Of a stretch of 64,000 nucleotides of DNA, positions 58,901-64,000 are shown piece by piece. The stretch's first letter is position 1. Every line of letters starts with the position of its first letter. The stretch spans positions 12,842,713 through 12,906,712 of the forward strand of contig OX388309.1 of NCBI GenBank assembly GCA_947579605.1, given 5' to 3'. A program made the translations under genes and the position numbers. The notes under the pieces were generated by a model. The model ran no database searches. It saw only the letters and a list, made by a program, of their open reading frames with translations, and was not told the origin of the DNA. Source of the DNA: Athripsodes cinereus. Lineage: Eukaryota > Arthropoda > Insecta > Trichoptera > Leptoceridae.

Positions 58901-59652
58901 CCGTATTTACAGCGGAGTGTATTGCACTCAGAGAGGCTTTAAGTGAGATAATCAATCTTAGTATAGAAAAGTCTGTTATTTTTACTGACTCGCTTAGTCT
59001 TGTTATGAAACTGGATAGTAATGGCAATTATGACCCCTGTGATTACTTGTTCTGGACAATCAAAGAATTGCTATTTAATGCGATGATCAAGGGTTTGCAG
59101 ATTGCAATTGTGTGGATCCCTTCACATGCGGGCATTGGTGGAAATGAGAAAGCTGACCAATTAGCTAAGAGCGCTTGCTTAACAGGATCTGATCCTCAAA
59201 GATACCAGCGTCCTAGGAATGAATATTTACACGATTACGAGTCAAAACTAAAACAAGAATGGTTCAATGTTTGGCAATCTTCTTGCAAAGGGCTTCGTTA
59301 TAAAAATATCCAGTATACAATTCCTACTTCACCGTGGTATGCTGAAGGAAAATTATCGAAAGTCGATATTTCTTTAATATGCCGGATGAGAATCGGACAT
59401 TGTTCGGTCGCATCTCATTTGTTTAAAATCAAGGTCATTAACTCGCCCGCGTGCGAATGTGGAGCCGAAGAGGAGACAGTGGATCATATATTTTTTGAGT
59501 GTTCGCTGTTGAATCGGGAACAATTTATAAGTGAGATCCGACAACACAGTACTTCATTCCCTATAAATATGCAGTATCTCTTGTGTTTAAATAACAGTAG
59601 TGTTCATAAGAGTATTGCAAAGTTTTTGAAGGGAAACAATAAACTGATTTGA
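55921..59652 (+). CDS. LINE ORF2: APE endonuclease, reverse transcriptase, RNase H, CCHC
   Basis: A 1,243-residue polyprotein that would nick target DNA, copy the RNA at the nick and digest it. APE-type endonuclease at about 10-225: WNSRS, SETW (E44), GDCNAHS (D137, N139) and SSDHFP (D212, H213). Reverse transcriptase at about 440-740: KRQIVIPIPKPGK, YRPIALSSCFLKILE, FLDINSAYDN (D573), GLPQGSVLSPILFNIY and YADD (660-663). Thumb: FLGVIFHRKLNW. RNase H at about 958-1090 with all four acidic residues: FTDGSK (D963), TAECIA (E999), FTDS (D1023) and GNEKADQLAK (D1079), plus SHAGIGG. C-terminal zinc motif C1178-x-C1180-x8-H1189-x4-C1194. The ATG at 55921 lies in the +1 frame relative to ORF1, so termination-reinitiation or a frameshift at the overlap is likely. 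Every catalytic landmark looked for is present. Confidence 0.95.
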   Translation: MAPQLQRTNDITILQWNSRSAVSNRSEIIQLLNTHKIKIAAISETWFPPMSQFVVPGYSIVRDDRCDGKGGAAIFIHSSIPFTQISLPYIQSMQIVAVIICDITYVSVYIPPRKIFDLTYWNNITSKFSKSFVILGDCNAHSTSWGCAYTDISGRNVLDYADNYGLCILNDGQPTRFCSPDQRPNAVDISLCTADLAPLFIWSIMSDPHSSDHFPILLRLQKIAKISQISRSPRGFNTKKAKWEEFKSLLSINTAQCKEALGESDISQKAEAIKQITLSAANISIPKCHSNHKKPSNPPWWDDECSTAVLERRIAIRSFKRDMSFSNFLIAKQAQAAAKRLLKRKKRQGWKNYCTSLSPETPLTEVWKAIKRFRGALGSNKSHSSSGEWIYEFTDKLAPPYAPQISELATPHSSKLNVYSEISHPFSLNELKSAIDSTGDSAPGEDLIPYSFIKKFPETLLIHLLNLYNAILSTGDVPAQWKRQIVIPIPKPGKEADLSSSYRPIALSSCFLKILERMIKIRLEWFTESKSTLPPWQFGFRKGKSTLDSLSVITTDIRMAFAKKSNIAAAFLDINSAYDNVLLPLVKSKLLRMGIPSNLSFLIFNIMSERQILLESPQGMIERNVYKGLPQGSVLSPILFNIYTADLQSFLPNSCSILQYADDFVVYSSDISIPTAVARLQEGLNTMNTWLKENGMSLSPSKSQVVIFSKKHRIPNVSIHLDNTLIPASEYVKFLGVIFHRKLNWNMYVEHIVTKCEKGINVLRAISRVWWGSHPITMKTLYISLVRSHLDYGCQILDPLPRYLELKLQIIQSKCLRMILGAMKSSPIDTLQVECAEMPLNLRRKSLTFKFLLKRYNNSSHPLWNGLTALMEIQSSHVALRAKPISNMCFTLQEINSLNITRNDFHIQMYSIPFETIAYQPVICTTIDIDRSTTENYGESIVHNLFMSEISRRWPDSVSVFTDGSKYPQIGCGAAFYIPDLKIESKFRLPKNSSVFTAECIALREALSEIINLSIEKSVIFTDSLSLVMKLDSNGNYDPCDYLFWTIKELLFNAMIKGLQIAIVWIPSHAGIGGNEKADQLAKSACLTGSDPQRYQRPRNEYLHDYESKLKQEWFNVWQSSCKGLRYKNIQYTIPTSPWYAEGKLSKVDISLICRMRIGHCSVASHLFKIKVINSPACECGAEEETVDHIFFECSLLNREQFISEIRQHSTSFPINMQYLLCLNNSSVHKSIAKFLKGNNKLI

Positions 59653-59925
59653 AAATCCTTCCCTACAAATTGATATTGTTTTAGAATAGAAATAATTTGT
59701 ATTCCCATGTATATAGATAGCTACAACATAGATAATAAACTGCTTTGAAAATCCGTCCCTACAAGTTGATATTATTTTGGAATAATAATAGTTTGTATTC
59801 ACTTGTATATAGATAGCTACTATATCGATAATAAACTGCTTTAAAAATCCGTCCCTACAAATTAATGTTATTTTAGAATAAGAATAATTTGTATTCACAT
59901 GTATATAGATAGCCACTATATAGAT
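59638..59925 (+). repeat. Three 96-bp tandem repeats across the ORF2 stop, each with AATAAA
   Basis: AATAAACTG begins units at 59638, 59734 and 59830 (spacing exactly 96 bp). Each runs through GAAAATCC.TCCCTACAA, AGAATA..AATA..TTGTATTC and GTATATAGATAGC. Unit 1 includes the last codons and TGA of ORF2, so the array grew out of the end of the coding region. Each unit carries an AATAAA hexamer, i.e. three potential polyadenylation signals. A minus-strand frame runs through all units only because 96 is a multiple of three. Confidence 0.92.
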
Positions 59926-60077
59926 AGGTATTATAAGTACCAATTAGTTGCGTTGTATCATTTTTTGTTTTTATGCTCGCTTCTAATGCGTAGTTGCGGT
60001 AGGATGTTATTTTGCAGTTTTGTTTGTTAATTTTATTTTTATTACGGCAAAATCACTCAGAATTGGGTGGAATGCCT

Positions 60078-60098
60078 AAATAATAATAATAATAATAA
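60078..60098 (+). repeat. (TAA)n 3' tail of the I-like LINE
   Basis: About seven TAA units directly abut the 3' target duplication. I-clade elements characteristically end in TAA repeats instead of poly-A. Confidence 0.9.
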
Positions 60099-60111
60099 TA
60101 CAATAACTTGA
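60099..60111. repeat. 3' target-site duplication of the I-like LINE
   Basis: TACAATAACTTGA, identical to 54226-54238. Confidence 0.95.
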
Positions 60112-60965
60112 GTTTGATTACTTTTTTATCGCGTAACAATAGTTATAAGTTTAGACATGTTTCTGCCAAAGGATAGTATTAGTAAAAGATCAAATAAAAG
60201 ACATTTAACATCTTTATTACAGCGACAAAATATGTCACCTATCAGGAATGACTGTTTTTTTTAGTTTTTTAGTCTGCTGGCTACTTAATTTGAAATGTGA
60301 TATGTAGATAGTTATAGACAGATTGATAGAACTATGATTTTATTTAGCAAAAAATGAGCTATGAATACTAAGCTAGCTAACTGTATTTATAAAGATGGTG
60401 TGTTTAAAATTTTAACATATATATAATGTATTGCTTGAGAAAATATACGTATACTTTTTATTTTATATTTTTCACGCTTTAAGCTCTTATGATCTCACTC
60501 GACATGACTGTAGTTCTATATTTATGTACATTCAGAAATAGTTTAGCTACATAATATTATCTTTAGAACCAATTATAAAATGTAGCTGATCATCTATCCT
60601 AGTAAAATGTGTTAGAATATATTGAAATGGGACTCTTTATATAATAGATTCTAATAATAATAATAATATCAGACTCCAACACTCCTTCCACATCCATGCA
60701 ATCAGTTCCAAATGCATGCATGAATCGATTTACTGTCATAGAACGATAACCCTCATTACTGTGTTAGCAGAACGGCGAATCATTATACTTGTGCTGGTAT
60801 GAATCTATGTATATGTACTCGTACATATTATTATTATGTCATCGTTATTTTGTAGAACCTGTTCGTTTACAAATAGCGTCGCCATTTGTTTACAGCCATA
60901 TTTGCCCACCTGTGTGATGGAGATATCTATGTTGGTCTGCTCTATCACATTATGTCAAAGGATTT
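60112..60965. other. AT-rich DNA without a recognisable gene
   Basis: No supported feature; a short AAT repeat sits at 60651-60666. Confidence 0.4.
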
Positions 60966-61222
60966 TGACGACCGATGTGGCGTGGAGGCTAACGCACTTG
61001 CCTTTGAGTCACTAGGTCCCGGGTTCGATTCCCGGCCAGGGCAAAATGAAGAATGACCTTTTTCAGATTGTCCTGGGTCTGGGTGTTACATGTATATGTG
61101 TGTAGTGCATTGTATATATGTGTATCGTCGCGTTAGTACCCATAATACAAGGTTCACATCTTAGTTTGGGACTAGCTCGGTCTGTGTGAATTGTCTATAC
61201 ATGTTATGTTATGTTATGTTAT
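60966..61222 (+). mobile_element. tRNA-derived SINE (family B), full-length, ATGTT tail
   Basis: The tRNA-like head includes TGGCGTGGAGGCTAACGCAC (box A region) and GGGTTCGATTCCCGG (box B). The body has TCCTGGGTCTGGGTGTTACA, CCCATAATACAAGG and GGGACTAGCTCGG, then GAATTGTC and an (ATGTT)n tail (61201-61222). Truncated relatives are at 49022-49183, 34635-34700 and 47055-47092. Pol III promoter function is inferred from the boxes. Confidence 0.82.
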
Positions 61223-61379
61223 ATAGTTTATAGTTTGTTCAAAGTGTCAAATATTTATGTATGCTAGTGGACTCCAACTTGAATTGAAAAAACCATGCTC
61301 ATTAACTGAATACCAGAGTAAGAAAACTTATATTCCTGTTTCGGTAATTGAGGGATATATTGGACTCGCACTTACCTAC

Positions 61380-61710
61380 TGCACACGATATGCGCACTAT
61401 GTACTATTATGCTATTCGGTTGTAAATTATGCTGTTTCGGGCTGGATTCTTGCAACCAAAAGTGTCTTATTTTACACGATATGCGCACTATATACTATTT
61501 ACACGATATGCGCACTATATACTATTATGCTATTCGGTTGTAAATTATGCTGTTTCGGGCTGGATTCTTGCAACCAAAAGTGTCTTATTTTACACGATAT
61601 GCGCACTATATACTATTTACACGATATGCGCACTATATACTATTATGCTATTCGGTTGTAAATTATACTGTTTCGGGCTGGATTCTTGCAACCAAAAGTG
61701 TCTTATTACC
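61380..61710 (+). repeat. 118-bp tandem duplication inside the LINE relic
   Basis: The block GCTATTCGGTTGTAAATTAT...CAACCAAAAGTGTCTTA occurs three times with a 118-bp period (near 61412, 61530 and 61648), separated by paired copies of CACGATATGCGCACTATATA. Because 118 is not a multiple of three, the repeated peptide appears in shifting frames. Confidence 0.88.
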
Positions 61711-61900
61711 AGTTATCAGAGTGAACAGAATCATTTTTTTTGTTTTATTAATACAAATAAACAGCTTTTACATATTATATAGTATAACTTAAATATTACA
61801 TTTTTCACAAGCCAGTGAAGTTTGTTAAATTATTTTATTTAACACTTTGTTCCAAATTAAAAAGATAACACAAATTTAAAAAAATCATCTTAAAAGTAAT

Positions 61901-62103
61901 CTTCTTCTTTTTCTCGTGCCGTATCAGGTCCCCCCGACGCGAAGGCTTTTCTATTCTGCGCGACCCGGAATAGCTCCCCCCAAGTCTCATCCCGGTCCAG
62001 TCTCTTATGTTGCGCAGCTAAGACGTTTCCCTTCTACCAGGACCACGCTGCCCCTCAATTTTCAAACAAACTATACTTATCATCCCGCAGAACGTGACCC
62101 AGA
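61901..62103 (-). pseudogene. LINE 3' stub with 10-bp target duplication
   Basis: A 203-bp 5'-truncated minus-strand LINE. YLGHVLRDDKYSLF at its start, then RGPGRR and a decayed remainder ending in an AAGAAGAAG tail, align with the end of the LINE at 36827-37606. TAAAAGTAAT is repeated at 61891-61900 and 62104-62113. It is inserted in the older LINE relic 61258-62450. Confidence 0.8.
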
Positions 62104-62556
62104 TAAAAGTAATGCATGGCCATAATTACACTTACCCAACATAAGATCTATTGAGGGAACTTGCTTCACATCAATGATCCCATATTCACAAGCCGAAACA
62201 CTTTCACAGAAAGAAATCTGAACGATCTATTATATTACATAGTCCTTGCACGAGACAGATTAATGACCAGGCGAGGCTAACTGCGGAGGTAAGTACTACT
62301 TTTAGACAATGTTTTCATACGATTTTTGCTCCAAAGATATAGGTATAATTCCCTGGGAATTGAGTGAAGATAATTAGAGATTGGCAGAGCTTACAAACGT
62401 GTGGTCATAGGATATCTTTTGGGTCTCAAATTTACCATATAACTGTTCTTCTTCCTTTCTTTTTGTGCATGTTTTCGCCTTGCGGACTCCATTTGATTTG
62501 AGCTGTGCGGGGTATGATATAGTGGAAGTATTAATTTATTGGTGGTTCATGATCAG

Positions 62557-62738
62557 CAGGGTTTCTCTTGACACAATATAAATACGATCTTTATCTAATC
62601 TTGATCATAATCATACGACGCGCGAAGGGACTATGGTCAAAAATATCTCGAGATTGGTACGCACGTATTTTTGACCAATAGTCACTTCGTGCGTCGTATG
62701 ATTAAGATCGTATTTAGATTTTGTCAAGAGTAACCCTA
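62557..62738. mobile_element. Hairpin MITE, second copy
   Basis: Same family as 17200-17410. The left arm starts CAGGGTTTCTCTTGAC, the right arm (minus strand) TAGGGTTACTCTTGAC. Arms share CATACGACG, CGAAGGGACTATGGTCAAAA and its complement. Flanks read CAG on the left and CTG on the right, compatible with a mutated CWG duplication. 29 bp shorter than copy 1, mainly in the arms. Confidence 0.8.
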
Positions 62739-63819
62739 CTGTATTATATTTTTTAAACATGAAATTTGTCTGAATGTGCTATCGACATTTTGTATAATAT
62801 CGACACCGTTTGTTTACAAACAAATTCTACAAAATACCGACGTCATACGATTAATATATATATATATTTAAGTATATAGTTTCTGTTTATCCAGAATTTG
62901 ACAGACGTATTATTATGACGTAAATATGTTGAAAACAAACACACATGAACATAGATTTTGTCCTATTAGGCCGAGCTGAGTCACAGCGCAGAACGATCAT
63001 AATAAATGTTATTTTCTATAATGAAAGTCTGGTGAAGTTTGGATAAAACAATTTTCTTATTAGGTATTACTTCTGAATGAACAATCATACTTTTTTATAT
63101 ATTTACTTGTTGTTTATTATTACAATACATCGATGAATAAATACTTATATTACCTTTAATAATTAAAATTATTTATTTATTGTTGCCACTTTCTTATGAG
63201 TCATTAAAAAATAAACACTTCCACATTCACTTTATTAATCGCGAGCCGGCTTATCATGCCTTCTATAAATATATCGAGAAATCTACAACATCTTCTCTTT
63301 GATCTTTAATCGTTTGCATTACTTTACAACTTTGCTAAAATAATCAGATTTTTTTAGATGAGTGGGTATTCTTACTATTCAAAACAATACCCAGCCGTGG
63401 CCAACGTATATCCTATATTAAATAGACTAGAGAAATTTCTAGCCAAGTATATTGACGTACAGTAGGCCTTATAAGGCACTACCCCCGTTTCTATTTCTCC
63501 GTGCACTAACTAATATAGGAACGTTTTAGTAAGTCTACATTGGTATTCTATAAACTGTAAAATTATTCCTAATTAGAATTAGAACTTGTATTATATAGAA
63601 TGCAAATGTTAGTTCGAGAGAACTTTAAAATAAAATTTTGGAACGTTTTTATTTTAGTTTGAATCAACATACTCGTAGAATAGTGGGTATTATTTATTTT
63701 TGAAACTTATATCGTCACTTTCATAAGTGAAATTATCGTCTCGGTTGACATTTTATAAAAATTGGAATAAAATAATCATAAAAGGGGCGTGTTTCTTTGG
63801 CTGGCTACCTACCACCTAC
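62739..63819. other. AT-rich DNA with one foldback relic
   Basis: CACTTTATTAATCGCGAGCC at about 63227-63246 is a remnant of the foldback family at 21297 and 32411. No gene seen. Confidence 0.4.
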
Positions 63820-64000
63820 ACAAATGTTACACGACGATATAATATAGGTAAGATGTATGTAAGTATGGCCGCACATGAAAGCGTGAATGACATAATTAAT
63901 GACAATAATTATACCTTTACAAATGTTACACGACAATATAATATAGGTAATATGTATGTAAGTATGGCCGCACATGAAAGCGTGAATGACATAATTAATG
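63820..64000. repeat. 99-bp tandem repeat, truncated by window end
   Basis: ACAAATGTTACACGAC begins at 63820 and again at 63919. The second unit is nearly identical through ATGTATGTAAGTATGGCCGC and AAGCGTGAATGACATAATTA up to the last base, so more units may follow outside the window. Confidence 0.88.

Larger units (their letters stand above)
54239..60098 (+). mobile_element. Full-length I-clade-like LINE, 5,860 bp, both ORFs intact
   Basis: Bounded by the perfect 13-bp duplication TACAATAACTTGA (54226-54238 and 60099-60111). Layout: 241-bp 5' UTR, ORF1 with zinc knuckles, ORF2 overlapping it by 26 nt, ~446-bp 3' UTR with three 96-bp tandem repeats, and a (TAA)n tail. The combination of APE endonuclease, RT, RNase H, a C-terminal CCHC and a TAA-repeat tail is what the I clade is known for; the I factor of Drosophila also ends in TAA repeats. 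No frameshift or stop is visible, so this copy could be an autonomous, recently inserted source element. The exact family name is not assigned. Confidence 0.93.
61258..62450 (+). pseudogene. Degenerate LINE RT relic (50343-51590 family), duplicated and interrupted
   Basis: A diverged copy of the LINE at 50343-51590. LLCYSVVNYAVSGW and ATKSVL (61405-61470) match ALCYSIVNYAILSWGG...ASVL; LPVIRVNRIIF (about 61710) matches LSSLTRAHRIVLKV; DLLREL (62140) matches DLLREC; TRQINDQARLTAEVSTTFRQ then CFHTIFAPKI (62245-62345) matches TRQVSDQRHSQVETNTTFRQ then RFHTVLAPKV. Between these lie a local tandem duplication (61410-61705) and a foreign LINE stub (61901-62103). 61736-61890 is unexplained. Stops and frameshifts throughout. 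Confidence 0.78.

Noticed and set aside
59587..59943. 118-codon minus-strand frame with a 32-residue internal repeat
   Set aside because: It is the reverse strand of the 96-bp 3' UTR repeats of the LINE. 96 is a multiple of three, so a frame stays open through all units by chance; there is no independent coding signal.
60966..61040. A functional tRNA gene
   Set aside because: Box A and box B are present, but the arms do not fold into a full cloverleaf by eye and the sequence continues into a SINE body with an ATGTT tail and other truncated copies.

Overview
This is AT-rich (roughly 70% A+T by eye) eukaryotic nuclear DNA, almost certainly from an insect. The evidence is the density of non-LTR retrotransposon debris, tRNA-derived SINEs, hAT-like and MITE elements, and the frequent short GTAGGTACCTAC-type motifs. 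Aphid-like or lepidopteran-like genomes both fit and I cannot choose between them. I see no host protein-coding gene with convincing conserved sequence, and no rRNA or functional tRNA gene. The only long intact reading frames belong to one retrotransposon.

Layout. 1-5.6 kb: a 129-bp LINE stub, then a hAT-type element (1547-5581, 8-bp target duplication ATACCTAC). A 5'-truncated CR1/Jockey-like LINE (minus strand) sits inside it, and that LINE is itself split by the 3' end of a third LINE. 5.6-13.9 kb: a minus-strand SINE, a SINE-like repeat, two short 5'-truncated LINE insertions with clear target-site duplications (7753-8200 and 11230-11541) and a further LINE relic. 13.9-16.1 kb: a small hAT-like insertion, then a nine-unit ~178-bp satellite with alternating A/B units. 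16.3-22.3 kb: a hairpin MITE inside a SINE, LINE tails, a 627-bp TA-flanked MITE, half of a foldback element and a degenerate LINE tail. 22.3-31.9 kb: mostly featureless AT-rich DNA with SINE copies near 28 and 30 kb. 32-38 kb: a foldback element with 64-bp internal tandem repeats, LINE fragments with target duplications (33976-34574; 36827-37606, nested in an older LINE), and a Helitron-like end. 38-53 kb: scattered LINE 3' parts, including two tail-to-tail 3' UTR copies near 46.6 and 47.1 kb, and a 2.2-kb 5'-truncated LINE at 50.3-52.5 kb.

54.2-60.1 kb: the centrepiece, an apparently full-length I-clade-like LINE of 5,860 bp (54239-60098) with a perfect 13-bp target duplication. It has ORF1 (three zinc knuckles) and an overlapping ORF2 (APE endonuclease, reverse transcriptase, RNase H, C-terminal CCHC), both uninterrupted, and ends in a (TAA)n tail. 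ORF1 would coat the RNA; ORF2 would nick the target, reverse transcribe and remove RNA. This is the one element here that could still be active.

60.1-64 kb: a tRNA-derived SINE with an ATGTT tail, a LINE relic broken by a local 118-bp duplication and by another LINE stub with its own 10-bp target duplication, a second copy of the hairpin MITE, and a 99-bp tandem repeat cut by the window edge.

All homology statements are by eye from translated motifs and from comparing copies inside this window; no database search was run.
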